Assembly (NCBI GenBank): GCA_003439945.1
Contig: QVRM01000459.1
Span: 62,001-126,000, forward strand
DNA from: Dermanyssus gallinae
Lineage: Eukaryota > Arthropoda > Arachnida > Mesostigmata > Dermanyssidae
DNA length: 64,000 nt
Direction: 5' to 3'
Shown: positions 1-11,700 of the stretch, in pieces
How positions within the stretch are numbered: position 1 is the stretch's first letter
Layout of the letters: each line of letters starts with the position of its first letter
Position numbers and translations under genes: made by a program
The notes under the pieces: generated by a model
Databases searched by the model: none
What the model was told of the DNA's origin: nothing
What the model saw: only the letters and a program-made list of their open reading frames with translations

Positions 1-284
1 CGTACCACAGCCTATTCTCAGGGGGCCATCTGCGTTTGAGTATGTCCAACAGCTTCGATCCACATCTGGGATGAAGCCCTTTCACAAAGCTTGAAAAGTG
101 TGTTTGAATGTGTATAATGGTACATATAATGGAAATATTTCGAACTGGACCTTTCAAGCTATACTATGTACCCCTTGAAAGACGTCCAAAGCAGCTAAGG
201 ATGTGGAACATTTGTACAGCATAAGGGCTGCCATTGACAAAAACACAAGCATAAAACAGACATCGCTAGAAGAGACTTAGTACT

Positions 285-640
285 AGAATGCCCTGTCCCT
301 CTACAGGATCCTTCACGGCCGCCTCGGATGTGCCAACAATCTGCTCGATGGGTACGCCTTGACTTGTTACATGACGAAAAAGAGACGCGGGTTCTTCTGG
401 ACCGAAAATTTCTGACGCAAGTTGGCAAGGACCGGTCTTGTTTGTTATGGAGACTCGCCGCAGGTGATGATATTTGGTTTCATTGTTATACTTCTCTACT
501 CAAGTCTCAGGGCTTGCAGTGGTCAGGAGTTCAAGTGCCCACACAGAGAAGCGTTAACGGTCGGTTGGCAGGATGATGGATGCCATCTTCTCTCCAAGAA
601 GTGAAATTGTGGCAATCATCAATCAAAAGTAGCCAAACTT
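285..640 (+). pseudogene. mariner-type transposase remnant
   Basis: Decayed DDE transposase of a Tc1/mariner DNA transposon, the enzyme that cuts and pastes the element at TA sites. The frame read from about 328 gives SARWVRLDLLHDEKETRV, matching the segment just before the first catalytic block. It is followed by AAGDDIWFHCY and KSQGLQW, which correspond to the family's TGDE-W-H-Y and K-Q-S-x-x-W stretch. Upstream, another frame gives ILHGRLGC, so there is a frameshift near 330. In-frame stops follow 576. Only the middle of the transposase is visible; the second and third catalytic aspartates and the terminal inverted repeats were not found. It differs from the copy at 6.5-7.6 kb, so two mariner subfamilies have left traces. 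Mariner identity is fairly sure; the subfamily is not. Confidence 0.6.
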
Positions 641-1084
641 TTAAAACACGCAGCTTAGTCATCAGACTTGGCATAGAGCGGTCTTTCATTTACTGAAAAT
701 AAAAATAAAATCGGAAGCAAGACAACTCGATTTACGCGAACCAGTGCCTGAAGCTGTCGATGATGTAGCAGTGGTTTTTTTGCGCCTAACATTCAGTTCT
801 AAACAGTTGTGGCGCTGCCATGCGTAGGATCAAATCGCACTCGCGTTGAATTCTTTATTCTTCCTAGATTCCTCAATTAGGTTAAGCATTGCTGTGCTCG
901 AATACTCGACTGCTGAAAAAAGCCCGAGTAAGTCCAGTATGAGCACGTTTTTTATTGTGGTGTATGTTACAACCACTTTTCAAGGGGACCGCTTGCGCTT
1001 TACTTCGATGAAAAACTAAGGTTTTCTATGCTCTTCGTACATTCTCAACTGCTAACTTTAGTCGTCCGGCTCCGGCTCTCCTTA
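641..1084. other. unassigned sequence between two transposon remnants
   Basis: No open frame longer than 60 codons, RNA gene or repeat motif was recognised. It may include the untranslated ends of the neighbouring mariner and R1-like pieces. Confidence 0.5.
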
Positions 1085-1500
1085 GAGATATTGTCGGCGC
1101 ACCCGTTCCGTTTCCAGGTCGTTCTTTCTTTTTTGGACTCTCTCTACCAGGCTCACCCCTTGATCCCATTTACGCTCGTTCTCAAGCATGGCGGCAACTA
1201 GTTCTGTTACCGCCGAGTCCGAGAACCTAAAGCGGCCGTTACCGGTGATCCCGTACATGCACCTTCTAGTGCTCCGCGGAGGAAGATGGTGTGGGTAACA
1301 TCATCCACCTCGTTGGTACATGATGCACGCGGGGTCCGGAGCTTCGCGCATCCTGTGCAAGTACTTCTGATAGCACTTCTGTCCCTTATCACCTGCGTCA
1401 GTTGACAGGTAACGTTTCTGTGTTCTCTGTTATACCATTTCTTGAGATTCGGAATGACCTGGCGGGTCCACGCTTCAGGTGCCTCTGTATGAACACGCTA
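1085..1500 (-). pseudogene. R1-like LINE, C-terminal end of ORF2
   Basis: C-terminal tail of a non-LTR retrotransposon ORF2. Read on minus from 1500, the frames give NLKKWYNREHRNVTCQLTQV, then YQKYLHRMREAPDPAC in a shifted frame. Next come EVDDVTHTIF and TGSPVTAALG, then SAVTELVAAMLENERKWDQG. This order, a block like LTxxLTGHGxFxxYLHRxG followed by C..C...D..HT.F and a helical tail, is the usual end of R1-clade ORF2 proteins, whose zinc-knuckle-like region probably binds nucleic acid. At least three frames are needed, so the copy is dead. The RT core is absent, consistent with 5' truncation. Family assignment is by motif only. Confidence 0.6.
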
Positions 1501-1825
1501 AGGGTGGCAAACAATAAAGACGCACTATGGCAATGGTAGTCTCCTGCCACACTCCTAACACTTAAAATAAGTGAGTTGAATTATGCCTAGACCCCGCCTT
1601 GGCAAACCTTGAAGAAATGGTTTACACGGCTGTATCAAGGGAAGTCACATATAGCGGGCTCGCGTTGAGTGGTTCCAACTCTAACGTTGTGAAGCAGTCG
1701 AATTAAAGTTGGAAGAAATTGAAATCACTATTTGGACGTGTGCGCCGATCAATAGACCCAAAGAGGCATATGGAAATTACGTCGAAATCTGAGCAACGAA
1801 CATAATATTAGGATTAAGAAAAAAT
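1501..1825. other. unassigned sequence
   Basis: Nothing recognisable: no sizeable open frame and no repeat structure before the (TA)n tract that follows. Confidence 0.5.
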
Positions 1826-1833
1826 CATATATT

Positions 1834-1922
<89 letters not shown>
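1826..1922. repeat. (TA)n microsatellite
   Basis: About 97 bp of nearly pure alternating TA with two TGTA interruptions. Confidence 0.95.
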
Positions 1923-2024
1923 CTGTTCAATTCACTTAAATTGAGTACAATGTACACTTGATATATAAAATTGGTCTCTTAACAATTTACTTGTCTTTAC
2001 CTTTCTAACAAGAGAAGTAGTTAA

Positions 2025-2260
2025 CGAATTACGCTCCAGTGCTTTCCATTCCGCTGCATGGTACTTGCCACATATCTGCAGGCCGAACCGGCAGGTTCAC
2101 AATTCGTGCAATGCGGTCTTTGAACATGCCATATAGTGATAACGATGCACTATGTGCCTGGTGTATGAGGTGACTGTCATATGGACACCGGCTCAAATTT
2201 GAAAGCATCTGTTCACGTCCAAATCTTTGCATCCTTGTCTGGACTATTCGGGTTTAGTTT
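2025..2260 (-). pseudogene. LINE C-terminal Cys/His tail, family of the 25-29 kb element
   Basis: One minus-strand frame gives TRHIVHRYHYMACSK, then after a stop TCRFGLQICGKYHAAEW. This lines up with the end of the LINE at 28.9-29.26 kb (TRYIVHGYHHLVCSTQGF, then CRCRFC and KYHVASC) and with the tail of the 52.7 kb copy. The shared pattern H-G-x-H-H-x-x-C...C-x-C-x-x-C...Y-H suggests a zinc-binding domain after the RT thumb. Only the last 70 or so codons remain, with a stop and substituted cysteines, so this is a 5'-truncated dead copy. Confidence 0.5.
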
Positions 2261-3480
2261 TCCACTCCGAAATAAAACATTTGTACATATAAAGTGAAAC
2301 ATTTGCTGCACGCGGCATATTCTACCTTAGTCGGATTGTTTCAAAACCTGCTGACAGCTGCACAATAGGTACACAAAGCGGCTCCTCGCTCGCGTCATTC
2401 AGCAAATTGCTCATCTCATAATAAAAGGACTTCAGCTGGTTAAATTCGCCTCCAATGGTTCCATGCCCTGTCAAAACCATCCCCGGGAACGATATTAACC
2501 ATGAAGAGGTTTTGCTGCTGAGAAAACAGACGATCTTCGGATGCTACTTACCAAGAACCACTCCATCACGATAAAGATTTGAATCTTGTTTGTTATTACC
2601 ATGACTACTTTTGAATAAGAGAGACAGCCTGGCGATATGCCAGACTTAAGGAATCATCTTTATAATTTCATCAAACAAATCAAATAGTGTACATATGTAT
2701 TCAGTCTACTCAGGCGATATATATATATATAGGATTCACTGCAACCACAATGAAAACGCTGAACACATACCGAATACGCTCTTTATAAATCGCCGGATAG
2801 ATCTAATAGACTTAACAAGAATCAAAGTTGCAGCCTTTAATAATTCCTTTCTGCGGATCTCGGCTACGAATACGGTTTGCTTCCGACAACACCCAGCTCG
2901 AATTTCTTCAGTAGCAAATACGAAGGCAGTGTCAATTCTACTTGCCGATCTGTATTACAAAATGTTTGCGCTCTTGGGAACTGAAGGGCGCCTCCATAAG
3001 TCATTGCAATGATATGGACGTATGAATTGAAATATAACGTTATGTAAAATATCTACCCCCTGGGCAATGCCCACGAGAAGGCTGGCCTCGATGGTGCCAG
3101 CCACTACCAAAAGGGCTACTGTCTTCACAAATGTATCACCAGAGTTGCCCTGAGCATGATTTAAGTAGGTCGTCGATACGATTATATAAATCTAAGCGTG
3201 TAGAGTAGTCGTGAGATGACTAAGGCTGTAGCTTAAGCAAGCACTAGCGAGGCACACTCATACTTATTCTAGCACGCTTTGTTTTTTAGGAAGGCGCTAA
3301 CCTCATCTGTCATTCGCGCTCGATCTCCATTATTACAGCCTACAATACGGAAGGTAATTTGTAGCATGCAAATCATATTTAAAAAACACCTGACTCACTG
3401 GCTGCATGTGCTTAATTGTTAAAAAGAAATGCTTTGATAGTAGGAAAAATGCGATCTAAAGCACACTGCCACGTTTATCA
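2261..3480. other. unassigned AT-rich sequence
   Basis: Holds a 105-codon open frame at 2695-3012 (plus) that matches no family I recognise and lacks codon or splice context, plus a short (AT) run at 2718-2732. No host gene or transposon motif was found. Confidence 0.5.
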
Positions 3481-4320
3481 AGAGCGCCTATATAAGCTCT
3501 CTCAGTAATGCTGGTATACGAATTCCTGTTATGGTGAGCCGGTAGACACCGGCGATGGGGTGCGCCGACTTTTTCGGTCTAACGCGAAAACGTGCCGCAA
3601 GGTGCTTTCATTTAGCGGTGAACGACTGGTCGGCTGACTACGCCTTCTTCTTGGGAATGTTACCTGCCTTCTATTATCCGAGGTTAGGTTAGGTTAGGTG
3701 CAGCGCCACGCCCTTGTCTTCCTGCATCGACGGAACCATTCTTGTTGCGTGAGAAAGACGACAGGAAATGCTGAGGTAGAAAGGTTCATTCGGGGCGGTT
3801 TGGGTTCACGTATCATGTCTATTTAGCGGTAGCAGTAGTAGTGGTTGTGTTGTTCGTGGCGGTTTCGAGGTTTGACGGTCATTGGCACGAAAGGGGGTGA
3901 GCCTGCGTTAAGCATACGCGTAGTAGGCGAGTGGCCGAGGCCAACCGAAGAAGGGCTCGGTGATCTCAGACTTCAACTGCTGGCTGAAGGCAGCACGCCA
4001 GCTCAGCCAGACTTCTCTGGGGCACAATATTCACGCGCGCAGCAAAACATGCTTCTTTTTCGGGTATATCCGCACTCGACGAGACGTGTTGCAGCGCGCA
4101 GGTAGGGCATTAGGTGGGCTTGCAGGGAACAACTGGGGAGTCTCGAAGGCGTTGTGCGTGTCGGTGGCCGGTGAATAGCAGCACCAGCAGGGTCTGCCAA
4201 AAAACGTCCGAGTATAGAACGATGATTCGTTGCACGAAGCATCGTCTAGCTTTTAGACGAACGGAACGTAGAAGCAAAGCCCCGCGAAACAGCTAACTCG
4301 TTTTAAATGTCGTATCCTTG
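3481..4320. other. GC-richer unassigned block with short TTAGG run
   Basis: GC-richer than its flanks, with overlapping frames of 60-86 codons on both strands (for example 3845-4105 plus) and none recognisable. TTAGG occurs three times in tandem at 3684-3698. The block could be an old transposon interior or untranslated host sequence; nothing decides between these. Confidence 0.4.
3684..3698. repeat. three tandem TTAGG units
   Basis: Three exact TTAGG units, the usual arthropod telomere repeat, at an internal site. Too short to be a telomere. Confidence 0.8.
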
Positions 4321-5508
4321 TTCACACCGGCAAGAGACAACCCCGTAAGGAAGACCTTTAAATGTGAAGTTATAAATATATAATATTTTGAATAAACTAT
4401 ACGTCCTTAAAATATTTAGACTATTACCATGAGTGTTCATTTTGTGTAGGGTTATAGTGGTAGGGCGGCTCAGAAGGCTACTTTATCTGTCTGTCCTTGA
4501 ACCTAGTTTACCCTTATACATTTGTCTACATTTCTCTATGATCATAATCCTAGTGTCCCATTAGTCTTAGTTTTTCTAAGGCACTCCTTTACACACACAC
4601 ATATATATATATATATATATGTGTGCACTTATGAAAAAAATATACATATGCAGTATAGACTCTCGGAGATGTGCTGGGGCTTATCTGGATGTTACCGCTA
4701 TCTTTAGAAGAGACTCTGTGTCCAAACGGAGCTGCCAAAAATAGTTCACAGAGTTTGCAGCTAGATACTTTAACATTTAGAGCACTGAGTCAGCTACACG
4801 TGTAATCACTATGAGTTTATATTATGTTCGAGATTTGCAGAATACACTGAAAGAGATTTGTAGAATACTGCCTGTTGACAAACGGCAACATGGTCCTTGC
4901 CAGAAGAGCCAACAATTATCTAACCGACAAAAAGCTGGCAGCCTGATGAGCATCGGAAATTTTAAGTCATCTGGCAGCCTCGGAATTTGTACATCACACA
5001 CTACAATAAAGTACGTTTGAAAATTAAAAGAGCCACACAGTACAATAAAGTAATAATATCCTCATCATGAATATTGCCATATCACAGATGGTTACGGTTG
5101 TAGTGACGGTGTAGTAAAGTTTACTGTAGTGGTATATAGCAAACACAGTGGCATAAAAAATACGCGAAAACTAAGGAACCAGCACCGATGTGTAAACGTA
5201 CAAGCAAAGAGGACTAAGCATAGGCACTCTTGCCTGAACTGTTCAAGACACAAGCGAAACGTAATAAGCGAATGCACCACGCGACCGGGTTTGACAAGCA
5301 CTGGGACTTAAATAGAGGGTCAATAAAGTGTAAGATGTCCAGTGTCCTAGTAAGCCTAATTGTTGCGTTACGTGCATTTGCTTCTGTCATAGATAGACCG
5401 GGGTAATCCTCAGTTACCGACGTGGGTAATAGCGGTACCCAGCAGTAGAGAGACATTATGTGATTTATTCAGCAATTGCTATTTCAGTTTGTTCAACCGA
5501 GATGTTGA
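4321..5508. other. unassigned sequence
   Basis: Apart from the microsatellite at 4591-4626, only short overlapping frames are present. Two copies of a short ACAATAAAGTA segment lie near 5000-5050. Confidence 0.5.
4591..4626. repeat. compound (AC)n(AT)n(GT)n microsatellite
   Basis: ACACAC passes into ATATAT and then GTGTG, so the tract is nearly self-complementary. Confidence 0.9.
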
Positions 5509-5665
5509 TTATTTCAGCCGGGTATTGGGGACGGAGGCGGCATTTTTTCCTTGTACGTTGAGGTCGAGACGTCGTCTGACGAAACCATATGACCTTTTGT
5601 CGCTAGAAGCATTGCTCAAAAGTTCTCCGACTTTGGAGATCAGCCGACTGATACTTCCGCTGGCT
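5509..5665 (-). pseudogene. RPDG-type LINE, C-terminal end
   Basis: The last 50 codons of the open frame at 5772-5509 read ISKVGELLSNASSDKRS, then FVRRRLDLNVQGKNAASV. This matches the end of the 47.3-49.1 kb element (GQPLNLATGDKRSAAFLRQR, then LDLNV) and the copies at 15.4 and 55.1 kb. The pattern, hydrophobic helix-(S/T)GD-R-F-L-R-Q-R-[LI]-[SD]-x-x-[IV]-Q-R-G-N-A, is a conserved terminus of one LINE family. The function of this segment is not known to me. Upstream codons in the same frame do not match, so the copy is truncated or shifted. Confidence 0.55.
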
Positions 5666-6540
5666 AAGCAGCTGATACGCCCAGGGTCTCGAACACAAGC
5701 GGTCCAAACAAATGGAATCATGCCAATTATCGTTGTCACAGCCGCCACTTTCTCAGCAGGCTCGTTGATCATTCATAATCTCCACGTTTAGGTTTAATTA
5801 AACATTTCCCTAAGAAGATGGGTATGATAAAGTTGAGGTGGACGTGACATCTCATATGCGGAGGCCGCTGGGCAGGACGGAACAGGCCGGAATCTCACAC
5901 CGCACTTCAAAAAACCATTCCCAAAACCGTTTACTCAGTTTCTGTTTCCTGCCTTAGGGTAATATAAATCATAAAATTGGTTAATTCGCAGAAATGTGTA
6001 CAGGCGAACAATCTGCTTACAGGTAAGCTACGTCTCTAGAACCATTAATTTGCCCTTCATTTTTATACGCACAGCTCGCAACTGCATATTTGCAGAGCAC
6101 TCTGCACAATATACAGAATCAGGTAAAACTAAATATCTCAAATGATTAACGTATAAACTCTGCGTTGCTGACCTAGTTCGATTAAGGGCAATGTCGTAGA
6201 CTTACGTGGCCTTCACGTACATAGCCAGTGCTGAGTCCCACACTAGCCGGCAAGAAAATTGCATGGACAATGCGTAAACGCATTTTTTTTGGTAATAAAA
6301 AGATACCAGTTCTATGATTTGGGTAACCGTCTTGGCAGAATTGACAGTGGGCATGCCATTTACGACATATAGATATAGCCTAAATGGCGGTCATGTGTGC
6401 TGTAATGATCTAACATCAAATAACGGCTACACAAATCGTGTAGCTTCCACGTTATCGATTTGTTTTGCTTAGAAGGTGAACTACACACAGAATAAATTCT
6501 GCGCCAATCGGTGTCTGTTTGTTTGAGTTTGGCTCAAAGC
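5666..6540. other. unassigned AT-rich sequence
   Basis: No recognisable coding or repeat feature. The right part may contain the 5' untranslated end of the mariner copy that follows, but no clear 5' inverted repeat was found. Confidence 0.5.
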
Positions 6541-7630
6541 AGTGAAGAAAACGAGGCTCAGTGATTTTGAACGACCCGAAAATGAAGGAGCAACGAACCT
6601 ACATCAAGGTACATATATGTGACAAACCAAATTTTAAAGTGGTGATACTCTCACGAGTAGTGTACCAAAATACTGTGCATACGTAATGCCATCGACTTCG
6701 CGTTCGGACATGCAGAGACCTAAAGATGGCTCTCATGCAAAAATGCCTTCAATAACAGAACAGAACGTTGAAAGAGTTCGTGACATCGTAATCAGCAATC
6801 GCCAAATTACTTACTATCAGAGGGATAGCTGATAAACTGGATATATCGTATGGATCAACTGTTAACAGTTTTATATGATATTTCATGCATCAGACGACTT
6901 GCAGCTAATTTCGATCCAAAAATGCTTTTTTCCAGAAAATGAACGCCCGTCGGGAGATGTCCGAACTGAGACTTCAAGCGATAGCAGAAGACCCTGGATT
7001 ACACCAAACAGTGATTACAGGAGACGAGTTATGGTATATGGTAACGACATCGATAATACCAAAGTCAAATCCTCCCAGTGGTGTTTCCAAGGAGAGAGTC
7101 AATCAAAGAAATTCAGACAGAGCAGATCCAACAACCAAGGTTGTTTTGACTGTTTTTCGACTATAAGGCAATTATCTTCCACGAATTTTTGCTACCTGGG
7201 TCTACAGTCAAAAGGAATACTATTCGCGGAATTTAAATAAGATTGCGCGAGGTCGTCCGACGCACGACGCTTGAACTCTGGGCAAACCATTTGCACACAT
7301 CGTTACTGATTTTAAATTAAGTGCTGGACAATTTGATTTCTAAATTTCCGCAGCTTCCCCATTCGCAGGACCTGGCTTCATGCGCCTTTTTTATATTATC
7401 AAGGATTGGAAGAATTGAAAGGATATTGTTCGAGACTATCGAGTACGTGAAGAAAAATTCGCAGGAGCAACTTAATAAAGGACATATTTAAAAAAAAAAT
7501 TGCGAAAAGAGCGCAAAAAGGTAGCGCAAGTGCAGCAGGCAGGAGCTAGTTTGAAGGGCACACAATACTTTGGAATATTAATTGAATATTTCTTTTTATA
7601 AATATGTATTAGAACTTTTCGATCCGCCTA
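6541..7630 (+). pseudogene. mariner-like element with decayed transposase
   Basis: Remnant spanning most of a mariner transposase gene. From the N side, frames give NVERVRDIVISNRQITYYQ and KLDISYGSTVNS (helix-turn-helix DNA-binding half). Then come VITGDELWY (first catalytic aspartate present), KSSQW and SRSN, TTKVVLTVF, YSQKEYY, and QDLASCAFFILSRI near 7370-7420. In the last, the third catalytic aspartate of the DLAxCDFFLF block reads alanine. The HHDNAPAH block is reduced to a weak NHLHTS-like trace. Several frameshifts and stops make it inactive. The 3' end near 7608-7630 contains AGAACTTTTCGATCCGCC, which looks like the inner part of a terminal inverted repeat; its partner upstream was not found. 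Confidence 0.7.
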
Positions 7631-7671
7631 GATTTTATCTACGTATCTGCCAATTTCGATCATCCTGTTTG

Positions 7672-7672
<1 letters not shown>

Positions 7673-7716
<44 letters not shown>
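7673..7716. repeat. (TA)n microsatellite
   Basis: 44 bp of uninterrupted TA just beyond the mariner 3' end. Confidence 0.95.
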
Positions 7717-7719
<3 letters not shown>

Positions 7720-9637
7720 TCACGGTGTTTAAAGGGCCATAACAGGTACATTTTAGGACAGAATTGCCATTCAATAGGCCATATGGAAGTCTTGGGCGAA
7801 TGATATCTTGTGTGAGTAGTTGCGCTGATATGAGCCATCGTTGGACAGAAAAAACGTGCAATAAAAAGGAACTCCCAGATAGTGATAGCTTTGTACCAAG
7901 AGGCTTTTCTTTGCTCTCCCCTCAAAGAAGCCGGCTAATTAGGTTCGAGCGTTTAATATTTAATATACAGTCTTCAGTTGGAACAACAGACCTTCCAAAC
8001 AGATTAATAATTCCACCTGTTAGCTGCATATTTGTCGGCTCAATGGCCACTCTTAGACGTGCCCGTGCACTTGTTTGGAAGCGGCTGCCCGAAAGTACAA
8101 ATGTGATTTTTGCCATTTTAAAGCGATAACTTCCCTTTGAGATGCGTTCTTCGGCTCCCTTTGTAAGCGTGCTTTGACGACGCACTGTATGGGAAATTGC
8201 AATGCTCTTAGTCTAAGTACGGCTGACCGCAAAGTGAATCTCGACCGGGAATAAACTGAACGATTACTAGCATATAAAATTTAGCGATCGCTACTAGCAT
8301 ATCCATAGTCATTCCTGTTGATTTGCTTTCCAGGGCATGAGAATGAGATTTACAAGCCGTAAGTCTACGTTCAAGTAGTCAATATGAACCACCATTAGTA
8401 GTCGACAGTGTGCGTGCCCAAAGTGAATGAAGAGATGTAAACAAGCTTGAATCTACAGGTCATTCACACCTTGACAATCGGTGAGTAAAGTTGACCTGCA
8501 AATCGGTACAATTAGCATTATTTGCACCATGCATTTATTTTCAGTCAACTCAGTGGAACGAGGCAACACTGCCAACAACAGATGCCGTTTAAAAATGGAA
8601 TCGTGATTAGCACTGAGGTCACAGTACGGGTCATGCTGCAAAGACCCCAGAGAGCAGGTTGAGATAGAGATGGCGGCGTGCGTACAGCTTGCACGCCGTA
8701 CGTTGTCAAGAAAGAGGTATGTCCTAATCGTGAGACAGGTTTAGTTGCATACTGATACACGTCGCCTGGTAAGGCGCCGCAGTACGATTGCAAGAATGTC
8801 GCACAATACCTTATACAGGATGCAGGGTTACTACTTTTTTCGACCTATTGATTTTATGAAACATCATTTCAGAAGGTTTTGTGTCGCACCGGTGTTACTC
8901 GCGCGATTTCGAGTACTGGAGTTGCTGAAAACCCCTTCCACAATTGATGCCGACCTGTTCTCACGTCGTTCCTTATAGGTAGCGATCATAGACCCAAGTG
9001 TAACTAAATATACACATACACATTTGTGAATGACGCACTGGTAGATAATTATAGCATGTGCCCAGGTGTCATTGTTCAAATTGCTCTTCAGTGCTTAGCT
9101 ATTGCGTGTTGCTTGATGGCGCTTTACAATAACTGATTTATATCATAATAAATTGCGTTGGGTTCTATTTCAACATCTATAATGCTAGCGCACTGTTTCT
9201 AGGCATGCCCGTATGCCCGGCGCCGACAGGCATGCCCGGATACTTCTAGTACGTTGAGTTGAATGCGACGAAATCCAATTGCGTTGTAATGGAGTGTCTC
9301 GTTGAGTAGCACCGAGTTGGTACGAACGCCAGACTTCAGAAAATCGTCTAGCGACTCCGATTCTGGCATTCTACCTCTTACATCTGAAGCAAGCTTTGCT
9401 CAGCTGACTTGGGCCTTTCAAGCCTGCTGTCCCCGCAAATAACCGGCCAACCGGTCAAGCACAATCACAAAATAGCGTTTAAAGAAATCGGGCCTCTGGC
9501 GATTCACATTGATGCGAGTAAGCAATTAGGTCAGAAACACTTAAGGTACGGGGCATGTGCTTCTTCTATATCGGCAGACGGACCCGTGGCTACAGCTAAG
9601 GACAGCCTAGCCGGTAGCGGCAGCATCCTAGTAGAAG
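7717..9637. other. unassigned sequence
   Basis: Holds open frames of 121 codons (7764-8129, plus) and 87 codons (8185-7922, minus) that overlap and match nothing I recognise. No RNA gene or transposon motif was seen. Confidence 0.5.
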
Positions 9638-9639
9638 TG

Positions 9640-9666
<27 letters not shown>
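9638..9666. repeat. (TA)n microsatellite
   Basis: Short TA tract followed by a GA-rich run to about 9698. Confidence 0.9.
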
Positions 9667-9673
<7 letters not shown>

Positions 9674-9731
9674 GAGAGAAAGAGATATAGAGAGATAGTG
9701 GCAAGCAGCTAATATATACAAAAATATAGCA

Positions 9732-9735
<4 letters not shown>

Positions 9736-9771
<36 letters not shown>

Positions 9772-9778
9772 TATATAG

Positions 9779-9843
<65 letters not shown>
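9736..9843. repeat. interrupted (TA)n microsatellite
   Basis: About 108 bp of TA repeat with ACAT and AGCT interruptions. Long Tyr-Ile frames across it are artefacts. Confidence 0.95.
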
Positions 9844-11399
9844 GCGTGTGACGAACAGCTAATATCCTTCGCTGAGTCGCAGCGTGTCCGATAAAGAGGA
9901 TATACATGTGTCCTTTCTGTTGGCTTGTTTTCGGTCAATATTGATGGCCTGTGGCATAGTAGACGTGCCGTGCATATGTACATGCACACGCAGATAGATA
10001 CAAAGGTATGCGTATCCAAGTAAGTTAGCCAAACAACGAGACGCTGGTAGAGCAGCTTTTCGTCCCTTAGCGATGTCATATATATCCAGTCTCTATCGAT
10101 ATGTGCTATATACAGCTTTTTCTGCTCTCTACTACTGCAGCCTCGCTCTACGCGTATTGGCAAAAAACGGCATATGCACTATAGCAGATTTGTGTACGGA
10201 TGGATATGTCTGTACGAACATAGGAGTATTTATATATATACCCGTGTATATGTAACTGTGTGTATAAGACATACTCGGTGCGAGACATCCCGAAAAATGG
10301 CAGCGTGAGCATTCGGCCATTCATGTCGGCGCACCAACCGCTCGGTCGTTTTTTAATGCAATATAAACGGTATGCCGCACACGACAGACTGTGAAACGCG
10401 AACATTCAAACCTAATTGAGCGACTTGGCCATTGTGTGGTAGAACCATGGAAAATGAAGACGCGAAGCTTGTAGGGAAAGGAAGGAAGGAAGCGTCTTGC
10501 GGGCAAAACATTTGCGGATTACCCAATCTTCAGTAGTCTTGTAGATCCTTGTAGAAGTCCGATGAACAAGGCACAAAGCGAAGAGGTGACAGACGTGTCT
10601 GTTCTGAGGGTTGCTTTTTAGCTACAAGCATACTGTTCGGCCCAGAAAGCAGAGGCACGGCCGAAACATCTGCGGTGACTTACAGAGTATTACTCTCTAT
10701 GCCTACTTTATTCTCCGCCGTTACCTTCTGCCGAAGACCCTGCCCTCTAAGAGGTAGGAAGCAGATTAGACATTCACCATAGAATAGGATTCATCGACCT
10801 GCCGCTAGGCCTAACCGTGGACAACTCGATGTCTATGCGTGTGCTACTACCACCCGTAATGTTAGGTCGCCCAGAAGTATTATATGTCTAAAACGAAGTC
10901 AACAGGCTAGTGAAAGTTTATCTAAAAACTTTCCGTTAGCATTAATAATTAAGAGGATGTATTCGCTTGCCAGGTTTTATGTTCAGGCAAAAACCGCACC
11001 TTGGTTACGTGATACTTATAGGTTAACTTTTTAGTCGTTTCAATCATGTTCGGATAGCCATGCATGGCACATCCTCTAGCGGCAACACGTATTTACTAAG
11101 ATTGTATATATTTGGGGGGAAACGGGGATGGGGGAGGAATCGTAATTAACAAAAACACTAATGAAAGTGAAAATAGTAAGAAAAAAAATTACCGGCGATC
11201 CAATCGCCGCTTTACCTTGCCATTTACCTTCAAACAATGACGACGGGAAGCTGCATAGTCGAGTTTTGTAAGCTCTGATAAATGACTGAAGAGACAGCGC
11301 GTAGTAATATAGATCGTAGTGGAAATAGTTACTAAAAGGACGCCTGTATATACTCCGTTGCTTGGGTGTCACAGTCCACTGTCATCGTTTATAAGCGTT
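9844..11399. other. unassigned sequence
   Basis: Short open frames only. Nothing was recognised on either strand. Confidence 0.5.
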
Positions 11400-11700
11400 G
11401 CAACACTTGGCAAAAAATGAACATTGACGAACCTGTGTCAGACCGCCTGCATGCTTGACAAAACCACGTCAAACATTCTAACACTCTCCTTATGGACCAC
11501 CTACCTCGATATTGTCTTCCAATGCGAATGCTAATGACGTGTCGTCGGCGTGTATCCTGAGGTTTGTTTAGTGCATACGCCAAAACCTGAAAAAAAGCGC
11601 ATCAGACAAAGGGACACATAAAGAGTCAGCTTAACGTTGATGGAACACGCCTGCTTTTTACTATAAAATGCCTTTAGATTTACAACGATGTTACAAACAG
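11400..11700 (-). pseudogene. possible LINE RT palm remnant
   Basis: On minus, one frame near 11660-11600 gives CSINVKLTLYVSLCLMRFF, resembling the RT block RQGCPLSxxLYxLCxxPLL (motif B). Another frame just after gives LRIHADDTSLAF, which looks like motif C with both catalytic aspartates, then FVKHAGGLTQVRQCSFFAK, resembling the segment after motif C. The order and spacing fit an RT palm. Stops, frameshifts and an absent motif A make it weak. If real, it belongs to a RQGCPLS-type LINE distinct from the R1-like copies. Confidence 0.35.

Noticed and set aside
3057..3130. Peptide EKAGLDGASHY resembling the KAxGPDG block of RTs
   Set aside because: Isolated match without any other RT motif nearby.
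3928..3995. GAGTGGCCGAGG resembling a Ser/Leu tRNA A box
   Set aside because: No B box and no foldable arms downstream.
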